Assembly: GCF_011046535.1 (NCBI RefSeq)
Contig: NZ_CP049257.1
Coordinates: 1,302,001-1,366,000 of the forward strand
From: Nocardioides anomalus
GTDB taxonomy: Bacteria > Actinomycetota > Actinomycetes > Propionibacteriales > Nocardioidaceae
DNA length: 64,000 nucleotides
Direction: 5' to 3'
Shown: piece by piece, positions 8,291-16,729 of the stretch
Position numbering within the stretch: the stretch's first letter is position 1
Layout: each line of letters starts with the position of its first letter
Notes under the pieces: generated by a model
What the model was told of the DNA's origin: nothing
Databases searched by the model: none
What the model saw: only the letters and a program-made list of their open reading frames with translations
Program-made: the position numbers and the translations under genes

Positions 8291-10105
8291 ATGATGAGGC
8301 ACATGTTGGGACGGTGGCGCCGGACGGCGCTGGCGGTGGGTGCCGCTGCGGCACTGGTGACCACGAGCGGTGCGGCGTACGGTGCGCCCGCAGCCGGGCC
8401 GCGAGCCGCGGTGGCCGCCGCCGAGCCCGGCAGCGCCGGGATGCTCGCCTACACGTTCGGGGTCGGGAGCCGCGGCCAGACGCGGATCGCGACCGTGTGG
8501 ACCGACGGGTCGCACCGTCAGGTCATCACGAAGCGGGGCAACGCCTACGGGCCGGTGTGGTCGCCGGACGGGAGCACGCTGGCCTACAGCACGCTGCGCG
8601 GGGTCGGGTTGATGACGGCGACCGGCGGCGGCCAGCACCTCGTGGTGCCGGGCGGCCGGTCGCCCTCGTGGGCGCCGGACGGCCGGCGGCTGGCCTTCGC
8701 GTGCGACGAGGGCCTGTGTGTCGTCGACCTGGTGACGGGACAGCGGACGGTCGTCGTGCCGACCACCGCGGACTGGCCGGCGGTGGACTCCTCGACCTGG
8801 TCGCCGGACGGCTCGTCGCTGGCGTTCACGCGCATCAGCGCCGATGGCGACGACTACACGAGCGACACCCAGCTCTGGACGGTGCACGCGGACGGCAGCG
8901 GGCTGGCCGCCGTGCCGGGGACCTCGCCGGAGGGGATCGACCCGTTGTGGTCGCCGGACGGGACGTGGCTGATGTACACCGAGCACTACGGCGGTCGGGG
9001 CGGCGAGTACAGCGGCGACGTGTTCCTCGTCCACCCCGACGGCACCGCGCGCACGCCGGTGCTGACCCTGGACGGGTCCGACGCCGGGTCGTCCTGGTCG
9101 CCCGACGGCAGCCGGGTGGTCGTCTCGAGCGTCGCCGACCTCTACCCGACCATGGACGGCATCTGGACCCTGCGCCCCGACGGCACCGACCGCCAGCTCG
9201 TGGTCCGTGAGGGCTGGGGCGCGCAGTGGCGCCCCGCCTTCACGGCCCCGCTCCCGGGCACCACCGCGGCCCGCGCGGCCTCCGGCCCCCGGCTGGCGTA
9301 CGTCGCGATGACCGACACCGGCTTCGACCTCTTCACCGCCCGACCGGACGGTGCGGACGTCCGCCGCCTCACCACCCGCGGTCGGATCACCTCGCCCGCG
9401 TGGTCGCCGGACCACCGGATGATCGCCTTCGTCGCCCGGAACCGCCGCGGCGCCCACGCGCTCTGGACCATCCGCGCCGACGGCAGTGGCGCGAAGAGGC
9501 GCACCGACGTCGGCTTCCAGCCGCCCCAGCTCGCCTGGGCCCCCGGCGGGGGAGTGCTGGCGTACGGCGACGGGCCGCGCCTGTGCACATACACCCTGGC
9601 CAGCCGCACGCGCGAGTGCCGGCGCATCTCCGACAACGACGTGGACACCGTGTCCCACCCCTCGTTCGCGCCCAGCGGCCGCCGGCTGGTCTTCAGCCTC
9701 ACCGACAACACCGACGTGAGCCGGCTCGTGGTCACCGGCACCCACGGGGGACCGGTCCGCCGGCTGACCCAGGGGAAGGGCGGCTCCGCCCTCGACCCCT
9801 CCTGGTCGCCGCGCGGCGACCGGATCGCCTTCACGCTCGCCGCCGGAGGCCAGTTCGACCGGCGCCGCCAGACCGCGGTCCTGACCATCCGGCCCGACGG
9901 CACCCACCCGACCACGCTCTTCGCGACCCCCGGCCTCGACGACGCCCCCGCCTGGTCGCCGGACGGCCGCCGCGTGGTCGTCCGCAGCGACGGTCCACCG
10001 GCGGCCGACGGCACCGCCCAACCGGGCGTGTGGGTGGTCGACGCCTCCGGTCGCCACGAGTGGCTGGCCGTGCCCGGGCGGGGTGTCGCCTACGCGGACT
10101 GGTGA
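8291..10105 (+). CDS. Secreted TolB-like PD40 beta-propeller protein
   Basis: A 604-residue exported protein. The N-terminus has Arg residues, a hydrophobic core and an Ala-rich cleavage region ending near AAYGA (about residues 32-36). About ten PD40/WD40-like blades follow, marked by WSPDGSTLAYS, WAPDGRRLAFA, WSPDGSSLAFT, WSPDGTWLMYT, WSPDGSRVVVS, WSPDHRMIAFV, FAPSGRRLVFS, WSPRGDRIAFT and WSPDGRRVVVR. A purine-rich GAGGGGAG lies before ATG 8291. No Pal/Tol partners are expected in this phylum, and the enzymatic or binding role is unknown. Protein-binding propellers of this kind may scaffold or bind glycans outside the cell. Confidence 0.85.
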   Translation: MMRHMLGRWRRTALAVGAAAALVTTSGAAYGAPAAGPRAAVAAAEPGSAGMLAYTFGVGSRGQTRIATVWTDGSHRQVITKRGNAYGPVWSPDGSTLAYSTLRGVGLMTATGGGQHLVVPGGRSPSWAPDGRRLAFACDEGLCVVDLVTGQRTVVVPTTADWPAVDSSTWSPDGSSLAFTRISADGDDYTSDTQLWTVHADGSGLAAVPGTSPEGIDPLWSPDGTWLMYTEHYGGRGGEYSGDVFLVHPDGTARTPVLTLDGSDAGSSWSPDGSRVVVSSVADLYPTMDGIWTLRPDGTDRQLVVREGWGAQWRPAFTAPLPGTTAARAASGPRLAYVAMTDTGFDLFTARPDGADVRRLTTRGRITSPAWSPDHRMIAFVARNRRGAHALWTIRADGSGAKRRTDVGFQPPQLAWAPGGGVLAYGDGPRLCTYTLASRTRECRRISDNDVDTVSHPSFAPSGRRLVFSLTDNTDVSRLVVTGTHGGPVRRLTQGKGGSALDPSWSPRGDRIAFTLAAGGQFDRRRQTAVLTIRPDGTHPTTLFATPGLDDAPAWSPDGRRVVVRSDGPPAADGTAQPGVWVVDASGRHEWLAVPGRGVAYADW

Positions 10106-10158
10106 GCTCGGACGGCTGGACTCGCCTGCGCGCCGGACGAGCGGGAACGGTGGTCGGG

Positions 10159-10164
10159 TAGCGT
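10159..10164 (+). promoter_or_regulatory. Leaderless -10 (TAGCGT)
   Basis: TAGCGT ends 6 nt before the ATG at 10171, so transcription should begin at or next to the start codon. No strong -35 was seen. Confidence 0.5.
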
Positions 10165-10170
10165 CCCGGC

Positions 10171-10680
10171 ATGCGTCGACTGGCCCTCGTGGCGGTGACC
10201 CTGCTCGCGTGCGTCTCGGGGGCTCCGGCGGCCGACGCCGAGACCGTCGACCAGCCCCAGGACGTCGGGAACGAGGTCTTCCCCGGACACGACCTGGTGA
10301 ACGTGCGGTACACCAACCGGACCGGTTCCCTCTCGGTCGTGGCTCGGACGGGCCGGCTGCACACGAGCGACCAGCTGGGGGTCGACCTCGTGGCCCGCGG
10401 CTCCCGGGACTTCGACTTCTTCGTGTCGGTGAAGTTCTCGCACGGTGAGCCGGTGGCCGTCGTCTATCCGTGGACCCCGACGGGTCTGGACTTCGGGCAC
10501 CCCACCTGCACCGCTCGGGCTCGCTACGACATGAGGCGTGACGCGATCCGGGTGCGCGCACAGGACCCGTGCTTCCCAGGCGCCGACTTGTCGTCGGTCC
10601 GCCTGAGCACCGACCTGGGCGTCCGCGGCAAGAACAACGCCAGCGACCTGACCGCGAGCGTGCGCGTCCGCCGCGACTAG
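10171..10680 (+). CDS. Secreted protein of unknown function
   Basis: A 169-residue protein with a clear signal peptide (MRRLALVAVTLLACVSGAPA, cleavage probably after PAADA). The mature part is beta-rich and charged, with two cysteines (HPTCTARARYD and DPCFPGADL) 26 residues apart that could form a disulfide. Phrases such as DFDFFVSVKFSHGEP suggest alternating strands. I do not recognise a family. It appears to be a monocistronic leaderless gene and is the last gene before the qcrB terminator region, where an inverted copy of the qcrB tail begins 29 bp after its stop. Confidence 0.75.
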   Translation: MRRLALVAVTLLACVSGAPAADAETVDQPQDVGNEVFPGHDLVNVRYTNRTGSLSVVARTGRLHTSDQLGVDLVARGSRDFDFFVSVKFSHGEPVAVVYPWTPTGLDFGHPTCTARARYDMRRDAIRVRAQDPCFPGADLSSVRLSTDLGVRGKNNASDLTASVRVRRD

Positions 10681-10709
10681 CGGCCCACTGTCCGTCGCGC
10701 CCGAGCAGC

Positions 10710-10902
10710 GCCGAGGGAGACGCGGAGGACCCGACGCACGGCGCCGCGGATCGGCCGATGAACGGCGGCGAGTGAGCCCCACCAACGCACTGAGGCCCGG
10801 TCCCAACGGGACCGGGCCTCAGGGTGGTGCGCTTCGTCAGTCGTCGACGGTCATCGGACGAGCCGCGGCGCCGTGCGTCGGGTCCTCCGTGTGGCCCTCG
10901 GC
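10710..10902. repeat. Long imperfect inverted repeat: diverged copy of the qcrB 3' end facing the real one
   Basis: The plus strand at 10710-10775 reads AEGDAEDPTHGAADRPMNGGE and stop. The true QcrB C-terminus, on the minus strand at 10902-10837, reads AEGHTEDPTHGAAARPMTVDD and stop. By my alignment 57 of 66 bases match and the frame and stop are kept. Between the two copies lies the 14-bp perfect terminator stem. The left copy has no upstream qcrB sequence and no start, so it is a remnant and not a gene. Confidence 0.8.
10791..10821 (-). terminator. Strong terminator hairpin downstream of qcrB
   Basis: TGAGGCCCGGTCCC (10791-10804) and its perfect complement (10808-10821) flank a 3-nt loop. 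It lies 16 bp after the qcrB stop. The symmetry lets it act on both strands. There is no T-tract, as is usual in actinobacteria. Confidence 0.8.
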
Positions 10903-12603
10903 GGGGTGGCCCTCCATGGGGGCCTGGAGCTCGTGCTCGTGCTCGGCGTGGTGGTGCGCCTCCTCGAGCTCGTGGGCGGTGGGCTTCTGCACGTTGTCGG
11001 CGTACATCAGCTTGCGCAGCCGGTGGCGTACGCCGGCCAGGCGGCCGGCGAGGCCGGACTGCTTCTCCACGCCGTTGGCGTCGGGGCCGTCGGCCTCGAG
11101 CTCGCCCATGACGTCCGGGTCCCGGTCCCTCGCCGCGAGGACGTAGGCCCGGTCGGCCGGGAGCGGCAGGTGCCGCTCGGAGTAGCCGCCCTCGGGGGAG
11201 CGCATGATGATGCCGGTCTCGTAGCCGTGGAGGAGGGTCTCCTCGTCCTTGCGCTGCAGGGAGATGCACCAGCGTCGGGTGATGATGAACGCGATCACCG
11301 GGCCGATGAACACGGCGGCCCTCATGAAGTAGGTGATCTGGTTGATCGACAGGTGCAGCTTGATGGCGATGATGTCGTTGCCACCGGCAGCCCAGAACAG
11401 GCCGTACATCGTCATGAGCGCGACCATGGTCGCGGTGCGCGTCGGAGCGTCCCGCGGCCGCTGGAGCAGGTGGTGGTCGCGCTTGTCGCCGGTGATCCAG
11501 GCCTCGATGAACGGCAGCATCAGCAGGATCGTGAACATCAGCAGCGGCAGCACGATGATCGGCAGGAACACGTTGAGCGCCCAGGTGTGGTGCCAGATGT
11601 GGAGCTCGATGTTCGGCATGATCCGCAGCGCGCCGTCGGGCCAGCCCATGTACCAGTCGGGCTGGGAGCCGGCCGTCACCTTCGACGGGTCGTAGGGCCC
11701 GTACTTCCACACCGGGTTGATGCTCAGCAGACCACCCATGAGCGCGGCGGTGCCGAAGACGATGAAGAAGAACCCGCCGGCCTTGGCGGCGTACACCGGG
11801 AGCATCGGGTAGCCGACGACGTTCTCCTCGGTGCGGCCGGGGCCGGGCCACTGGGTGTGCTTGTGGTACACGAGCAGCAGCATGTGGGCGCTGATGAGGG
11901 CGAGCAGGATGCCCGGGATCAGCAGGATGTGGATGGCGTACAGCCGCGGGATGATGTGCTCACCCGGGAACTCGCCGCCGAACAGGAAGAACGACATGTA
12001 GGTGCCGACGATCGGCTGGGACTTGACGAAGCCGTCGGCGGCCCGGATGCCGGTGCCCGACAGCAGGTCGTCGGGGAGCGAGTAGCCGGTGAAGCCCTCG
12101 AGGGTGCCCAGCAGCAGGATGATCGCGCCGATGGCCCAGTTGAGCTCACGCGGCTTGCGGTGCGCACCGGTGAAGAACACGCGCAGCAGGTGCACCATCA
12201 TCGCGCCGATGAACAGCATCGCCGCCCAGTGGTGGATCTGGCGCATGAGCAGGCCGCCGCGCACGTCGAAGCTCAGCTCGAGCGCGGAGGCGTAGGCCCG
12301 CGACATCTCGATGCCGCGCAGTTGGGCGTAGGAGCCCTCGTAGTGGGTCTCGCTCATGCTCGGGTCGAACCAGAGCGTCAGGAAGACACCGCTGAGCAGC
12401 AGCGTCACGAAGCTCCACAGCGCGATCTCGCCGAGCATGAACGACCAGTGGTCGGGGAAGACCTTGCGCAGGTTCTTCTTGGCGAGCGTGGCGAGTCCCA
12501 GCCGGTCGTCGGCCCAGGTGGCGGCCGCTCCGACCTTGCTGGGCTTGCTGGCGGTGGCCGCGGTCGAGTTCGTCGTGGCGACCTTGCTGGTGTCGATGCT
12601 CAT
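10837..12603 (-). CDS. qcrB: Cytochrome bc1/bcc complex, cytochrome b subunit
   Basis: Quinol-oxidising, di-heme integral membrane core of the bcc complex. The 588 residues include the N-terminal four-helix cytochrome b domain with heme ligand regions RQIHHWAAMLFIGAMMVH and YAIHILLIPG through SAHMLLLVYHKHTQWPGPG. The Qo-site region GTGIRAADGFVKSQP precedes the C-terminal helices. The protein is longer than classic cytochrome b because of an actinobacterial cytosolic tail (about residues 480-588) rich in His, Glu and Ala. ATG 12603 follows qcrA by 38 bp. It is the last gene of ctaE-qcrC-qcrA-qcrB and ends at the hairpin at 10791-10821. Confidence 0.97.
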   Translation of the reverse strand: MSIDTSKVATTNSTAATASKPSKVGAAATWADDRLGLATLAKKNLRKVFPDHWSFMLGEIALWSFVTLLLSGVFLTLWFDPSMSETHYEGSYAQLRGIEMSRAYASALELSFDVRGGLLMRQIHHWAAMLFIGAMMVHLLRVFFTGAHRKPRELNWAIGAIILLLGTLEGFTGYSLPDDLLSGTGIRAADGFVKSQPIVGTYMSFFLFGGEFPGEHIIPRLYAIHILLIPGILLALISAHMLLLVYHKHTQWPGPGRTEENVVGYPMLPVYAAKAGGFFFIVFGTAALMGGLLSINPVWKYGPYDPSKVTAGSQPDWYMGWPDGALRIMPNIELHIWHHTWALNVFLPIIVLPLLMFTILLMLPFIEAWITGDKRDHHLLQRPRDAPTRTATMVALMTMYGLFWAAGGNDIIAIKLHLSINQITYFMRAAVFIGPVIAFIITRRWCISLQRKDEETLLHGYETGIIMRSPEGGYSERHLPLPADRAYVLAARDRDPDVMGELEADGPDANGVEKQSGLAGRLAGVRHRLRKLMYADNVQKPTAHELEEAHHHAEHEHELQAPMEGHPAEGHTEDPTHGAAARPMTVDD

Positions 12604-12641
12604 GAGGTTCTCATCTCAATTGCTCGTGTCACGGGGTCGTG

Positions 12642-13766
12642 TCACTTGCTGGTGCTCTGTTGGGAGTTGCGCTCCCAGTAGCTGGGACCGACCGGCTCCT
12701 TGAAGTCGCTCTGGGCCACGAGGTATCCCTCGTCGTCCACCGCGAGCGGCAGCTGGGGGAGCGGACGGGCCGCGGGACCGAAGACCACCTTCGCCGCGTC
12801 GGCCAGGTCGAACGTCGACTGGTGGCACGGGCAGAGCAGGTGGTGGGTCTTGCGCTCGTTGAGCGAGATCGGGCACCCGACGTGGGTGCAGATCTTGGAG
12901 TAGCAGAGGATGCCGTCCACGGCCCAGTCCTCGCGGCCGGGGGCGGGCTTGTTCTCGTCGGGCTCCATGCGGATCAGCACCACGGCGCCCTTGGACTTGG
13001 CGATCTGCAGGTCGACGCCCTCGAGGACGGGCTCGCCCTCGTCGTCGACCTGGAAGATGGTCTCGGGCTCGGCGTTGAACAGGTCGCCGATCTCCATGTC
13101 GCCCGGGCGGATCGGCGTGCCGACCACGTCACGCACGACGCGGACGCCGGTGTCCCACACGGTGTGCTCGAGGCCGGCGCCGGGGTAGTCGGCGTCGTCC
13201 TCGACCTGGCCCGGGGTGGGGCCGAGGTCGCGCAGCAGGACGACGACCGGCGCGAGGAGCACGCCGACGGCGCCGAGCAGCGAGTTGCGCACCAGCGGAC
13301 GGCGGCCGATGCCGGACTCCTCGGCGCCCAGGGCGAGCACCCGCAGGGTCTCGTCGCGGTCCTCGTCGGAGGAGCGGGAGGGGTGGCGCATCTCGACGAT
13401 CTCGTGGTCGCCCATGAGCTTGCGGGCCCACTGGATCATCCCGACGCCGATCAGCAGCAGCGCCAGGCCCAGGCAGGTGCCCAGGGCGACGTTGGAGGCG
13501 CCGAGACCGAAGATGGTGTCGACGTCGCTGCCGCCGTTGATGTTGAAGACGAAGTAGGAGACGACGAACAGCACCGCGAAGACGGCCGACAGCCCGAACA
13601 GGGCGGCGACCTGCCGCTCGGCGCGGCGCTCGGCCTGCGGGTCGACGTCGGTGGGCCGCCAGGTGTGCTCGGGCAGGCCCGGGTTGGCCAGGGGCTCGTC
13701 GTGCGCCGGGGTGTTCGCGCTGACGCGCTGGTCGGGCAGGTTCGAGGAGTCGTCGTGGTCGCTCAT
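12642..13766 (-). CDS. qcrA: Rieske iron-sulfur subunit of the bcc complex
   Basis: Carries the 2Fe-2S cluster that moves electrons from quinol to cytochrome cc. The 374 residues have a charged N-terminal region, three membrane helices (about 55-75, 90-112 and 160-180) as in actinobacterial QcrA, and a C-terminal Rieske fold with both cluster-binding boxes CTHVGC and CPCHQS. ATG 13766 overlaps the qcrC stop in ATGA (13763-13766), so translation is coupled. Confidence 0.97.
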   Translation of the reverse strand: MSDHDDSSNLPDQRVSANTPAHDEPLANPGLPEHTWRPTDVDPQAERRAERQVAALFGLSAVFAVLFVVSYFVFNINGGSDVDTIFGLGASNVALGTCLGLALLLIGVGMIQWARKLMGDHEIVEMRHPSRSSDEDRDETLRVLALGAEESGIGRRPLVRNSLLGAVGVLLAPVVVLLRDLGPTPGQVEDDADYPGAGLEHTVWDTGVRVVRDVVGTPIRPGDMEIGDLFNAEPETIFQVDDEGEPVLEGVDLQIAKSKGAVVLIRMEPDENKPAPGREDWAVDGILCYSKICTHVGCPISLNERKTHHLLCPCHQSTFDLADAAKVVFGPAARPLPQLPLAVDDEGYLVAQSDFKEPVGPSYWERNSQQSTSK

Positions 13767-14641
13767 GCGGCGGCGCTCTCCTTCTTCTTGGTCGTGCGGG
13801 CGGTGTGCGCCGCGATCCAGACGGCGAAGCCCACCAGGCCGCCGATCCCGACGACCCAGGCGAACAGGCCCTCGCTCACGGGGCCGAGGCCACCGAGGCT
13901 GAAGCCGCCGTACTCGGGCTGCTCACGCAGGGAGTAGAGGTAGGCGATGACGTCGCGCTTCTCGTCCGGCGAGAGGTTGCCGTTGGAGAAGGTGTCCATC
14001 TGGCCGGGGCCGGTCAGCAGCGCCTCGTAGATGTGGCGGGCCGTGGTGTTGCTCAGGTTGGGCGCGTAGCCGCCGCGCGGCATGGCGCCGCCCTTGCCGG
14101 CGAAGTTGTGGCAGGCGGTGCAGTTGGTCAGGAAGATCTGGCCGCCGCGGGTGACGGCCTCCTCGCGCTCCTCCGGCGAAAGGCCGGCGAGGCTGTAGTC
14201 CTCGGGGTTCGGCACGGCCGGGCCCGGGGCCAGACTCGCGACGTACGCCGCGAGGGCGTCGATCTCGTCCTCGCTGTAGGCCTGCGGCTTGGTGGGGTTC
14301 TGCGCGCCCGGCTGGACCATGGGCATCCGGCCGGTGCCGACCTGGAAGTCGACCGCGGCGGCGCCGACGCCGGCCAGCGAGGGGCCGAGCTGGTTGCCGT
14401 CCTGGGTCAGCACGCCCTCGCCGTTCTGGCCGTGGCAGAACGAGCAGCCGACCAGGAAGAGCTTGCGGCCCTGCTCGACCAGCTCCTGGTCGCTCTGGGC
14501 GGAGTCGGCCGAGGACGACGGGGCGAACGCGGCGTACAGGGAGCCGGTCAGCACCAGGCCGAGCAGCATCAGGAGCAGCCCCGCGACGGGGCGGCGACGG
14601 TGGCGGGAGAGGCGACCGGCGGAGCGGTTCAGGAAGCGCAC
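13763..14641 (-). CDS. qcrC: Diheme cytochrome c subunit of the bcc complex
   Basis: Membrane-anchored cytochrome cc that passes electrons directly to the aa3 oxidase, replacing soluble cytochrome c. The start GTG 14641 is chosen because GAGGA lies about 6 nt upstream; this gives 292 residues and an N-terminal helix (PVAGLLLMLLGLVLTGSLYA). The longer open frame to 14821 overlaps ctaE and lacks sense. Two heme motifs are present, CSFCH and CTACH, each in a cytochrome c domain with a downstream Met-containing loop. A C-terminal helix (LFAWVVGIGGLVGFAVW) precedes a Lys-rich end. Confidence 0.96.
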   Translation of the reverse strand: MRFLNRSAGRLSRHRRRPVAGLLLMLLGLVLTGSLYAAFAPSSSADSAQSDQELVEQGRKLFLVGCSFCHGQNGEGVLTQDGNQLGPSLAGVGAAAVDFQVGTGRMPMVQPGAQNPTKPQAYSEDEIDALAAYVASLAPGPAVPNPEDYSLAGLSPEEREEAVTRGGQIFLTNCTACHNFAGKGGAMPRGGYAPNLSNTTARHIYEALLTGPGQMDTFSNGNLSPDEKRDVIAYLYSLREQPEYGGFSLGGLGPVSEGLFAWVVGIGGLVGFAVWIAAHTARTTKKKESAAA

Positions 14642-14663
14642 AGGAGTCCTCACAGGGCCCGGG

Positions 14664-15302
14664 TCACTTGATGACGTAGATCGTGGCGAACAGCCCGATC
14701 CACACCACGTCGACGAAGTGCCAGTAGTAGGAGACGACGATCGCGCTGACCGCCTGCTCGTGGGTGAAGCGCTTGGCGACGTAGGTCCGCCCGAGCACCA
14801 GCAGGAACGCGATGAGGCCACCGGTCACGTGCAGGCCGTGGAAGCCGGTGGTCAGGTAGAACATCGAGCCGTAGGCCGAGGCCGAGATCGTGGTGTGCTC
14901 CTGGACCAGCGAGGTGTACTCCGTGACCTGGCCCGCGATGAAGATCGCGCCCATCACGTAGGTCAGCAGGAACCACTCGCGCAGGCCCCAGCCGCGCACG
15001 TTGAACAGCGAGCCCGCCCGGCCGACCTGGCCGCGCTCGGCCGCGAACACGCCGAGCTGGCAAGTCACCGACGACAGCACCAGGATCGTGGTGTTGACCG
15101 AGGCGAACGGGACGTTGAGCTTCTCGGTGTTCTGGGCCCACAGCTCCGGGCTCACCGAGCGGATCGTGAAGTACGACGCGAAGAGCGCGGCGAAGAACAT
15201 CAGCTCACTGGAGAGCCAGATGATCGTCCCCACGGAGACCATGCTCGGACGGTCGTGTTGCCCGTGCAGCCGCGAGGCCGGGATGGTCGTTGCTGTCGCC
15301 AC
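14664..15302 (-). CDS. ctaE: Cytochrome c oxidase subunit III
   Basis: Structural subunit of aa3 oxidase with five predicted membrane helices, here 212 residues from GTG 15302. The conserved features are [38 protein letters not shown] in two parts, GLHVTGG and the C-terminal [23 protein letters not shown] 15302 is preferred over the upstream open frame to 15362 because a -35/-10 pair places the transcription start at this GTG. It heads ctaE-qcrC-qcrA-qcrB, so one transcript makes oxidase and bcc subunits. Confidence 0.95.
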   Translation of the reverse strand: MATATTIPASRLHGQHDRPSMVSVGTIIWLSSELMFFAALFASYFTIRSVSPELWAQNTEKLNVPFASVNTTILVLSSVTCQLGVFAAERGQVGRAGSLFNVRGWGLREWFLLTYVMGAIFIAGQVTEYTSLVQEHTTISASAYGSMFYLTTGFHGLHVTGGLIAFLLVLGRTYVAKRFTHEQAVSAIVVSYYWHFVDVVWIGLFATIYVIK

Positions 15303-15308
15303 CTGGCC

Positions 15309-15337
15309 ATTATGTCTCGGCAGTTTCTCAGGGTCAG
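15309..15337 (-). promoter_or_regulatory. Leaderless promoter of the ctaE-qcrCAB operon
   Basis: On the minus strand CTGACC (15337-15332), a 17-bp spacer and CATAAT (15314-15309) form a good sigma-A type promoter. The -10 ends 6 nt before GTG 15302, so the mRNA should begin at the start codon. Confidence 0.7.
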
Positions 15338-15387
15338 CCCCGGGTGGCGTGTCGGATCCCACCCAGTTTCCTGCAACCGGCCGTGCC

Positions 15388-15393
15388 TACTAT
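15388..15393 (+). promoter_or_regulatory. Leaderless -10 (TACTAT) of the ctaG-like gene
   Basis: TACTAT ends 6 nt before GTG 15400. It lies back to back with the ctaE promoter in a 97-bp divergent region, so both respiratory units could share regulation. Confidence 0.6.
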
Positions 15394-15399
15394 CCGAAG

Positions 15400-16299
15400 G
15401 TGTCACCATTCGGTGCTGAACGCCTCCTGACGGGCTGGGAGCTCGCTCCCGTGCCGCTCGTGGCGACCGTCTGGGCGGCCGGGCTGTACCTCCTCGGGGT
15501 CCGTGCGCTGCACCGCCGCGGGGACTCCTGGCCGGTCGGCCGGACCGTCATGTTCGTCGGCGTCGGGATGGGCGCCTTCTTCGTCGCCACCTCGTCCGGG
15601 CTCGCGGCGTACGACACCACGCTGCTGAGCGTCCACATGGTCCAGCACATGGTGCTCTCGATGCTGGTCCCGCTGGCGCTGGCCCTCGGTGCCCCGGTCA
15701 CCCTCGCGCTGCGCACCCTGCCCGCCCGGCCCCGGCGCTGGCTGCTGACCGTCCTGCACTCGCGGGTCGCGACGGTGCTGTCCTTCCCGCCGCTGACCCT
15801 GCTGCTGTACGTCGTCTCGCCCTGGGCGCTGTACTTCTCCGGCTGGTACGACGCCACGCTCAGCCACGTCTGGCTGCACGAGCTGATGCACGTGCACCTC
15901 GTGGTCGTCGGCTCGCTGTTCTTCTGGCCGATCGTGGGCATCGACCCGGTCCCGGGGCGCGTCGGCTACCCGGTCCGGATGCTGCTGGTCGTGCTCACGC
16001 TGCCGTTCCACGCCTTCCTCGGCGTGACCATCATGGGCCAGGACACGCTGCTCGGCGGGGAGCACTACCTCGCCCTGCGCGACCAGCCCGGCTACGGCTG
16101 GCTCCCCGACGCCATATCCGACCAGCACCTGGCCGGCGGGCTGCTGTGGTCCTCCGGCGACCTGGTCGGGCTGCTGCTGTTCGGGGTGCTGTTCACGCAG
16201 TGGGTGCGCTCCTCGTTCAAGGAGGCGGCCCGCGAGGACCGCCGGCTCGACCTGCTCGAGGCCCGCGCCCGTGCGGAGGCGGCCCGGTCCGACGGGTAG
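15400..16299 (+). CDS. ctaG: CtaG/caa3-type cytochrome c oxidase assembly factor
   Basis: Polytopic membrane protein of the CtaG_caa3 family, thought to help copper insertion into oxidase. The 299 residues from GTG 15400 contain about seven helices. They include conserved histidines in [37 protein letters not shown] and [13 protein letters not shown], then [11 protein letters not shown] and [10 protein letters not shown]. The His- and Met-rich HMVQHMV and HELMHVH segments suit metal handling. It is divergent from ctaE, and followed 11 bp later by a receiver-like gene. The function is inferred from family and context. It is distinct from the Cox11 type of CtaG. Confidence 0.88.
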   Translation: MSPFGAERLLTGWELAPVPLVATVWAAGLYLLGVRALHRRGDSWPVGRTVMFVGVGMGAFFVATSSGLAAYDTTLLSVHMVQHMVLSMLVPLALALGAPVTLALRTLPARPRRWLLTVLHSRVATVLSFPPLTLLLYVVSPWALYFSGWYDATLSHVWLHELMHVHLVVVGSLFFWPIVGIDPVPGRVGYPVRMLLVVLTLPFHAFLGVTIMGQDTLLGGEHYLALRDQPGYGWLPDAISDQHLAGGLLWSSGDLVGLLLFGVLFTQWVRSSFKEAAREDRRLDLLEARARAEAARSDG

Positions 16300-16310
16300 C
16301 ATCACGGCTC

Positions 16311-16715
16311 GTGGCCGACAAGAACCTCCGGGTGCTCGTCTTCTCCGACGACCTCAACACCCGCCAGCAGGTCATCCTCGCGCTGGGCCGTCGGGTGCAC
16401 CCCGACCTGCCGGAGCTGGAGTACGTCGAGGTCGCGACCGAGCCGGTCGTCATCCAGAACATGGACTCGGGCCACATCGACCTGGCCATCCTCGACGGCG
16501 AGGCCGTCCCCGCGGGTGGCATGGGCATCGCCAAGCAGCTCAAGGACGAGATCTACCAGTGCCCGCCGGTCGTCGTGCTGACCGGCCGGCCCCAGGACGC
16601 CTGGCTGGCCACCTGGTCCCGGGCCGACGCGGCGGTGCCGCACCCGATCGACCCGATCCAGCTGGCCGAGGCGGTGACGGGGCTGCTGCGGTCCCGGGTC
16701 CCCGCCACCAGCTGA
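16311..16715 (+). CDS. Stand-alone receiver-like domain protein
   Basis: A 134-residue protein with the CheY fold order but no output domain. It starts GTG 16311, with TAGCAT 8 nt upstream. An acidic patch lies in [13 protein letters not shown], the likely phosphoacceptor is Asp62 in [12 protein letters not shown], a Thr in VVLTGRPQ matches the switch residue, and the end runs [16 protein letters not shown]. The usual Lys of the K-P pair is replaced by HPID, so phosphorylation chemistry may be altered or lost. It lies between the ctaG-like gene and trpD on one strand. The partner kinase is unknown. Confidence 0.75.
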   Translation: MADKNLRVLVFSDDLNTRQQVILALGRRVHPDLPELEYVEVATEPVVIQNMDSGHIDLAILDGEAVPAGGMGIAKQLKDEIYQCPPVVVLTGRPQDAWLATWSRADAAVPHPIDPIQLAEAVTGLLRSRVPATS

Positions 16716-16729
16716 CCCTGCGCCCGGCC

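Noticed and set aside
8291..10105. Tol-Pal system component TolB
   Set aside because: The blades are TolB-like, but the N-terminal TolB domain and tolA, tolQ, tolR or pal neighbours are absent and the organism looks Gram-positive.
10569..10775. A separate small gene ending in the QcrB-like tail
   Set aside because: The first part is a shadow of the secreted-protein gene and has no ribosome site. Only the last 22 codons match QcrB, so I treat it as a duplicated fragment.
8258..11851. A minus-strand open frame of almost 1,200 codons
   Set aside because: It lies antisense to the propeller protein and runs in a shadow frame of qcrB. Its composition is Arg/Gly/Pro-rich with no domain; long open frames are normal in DNA this GC-rich.
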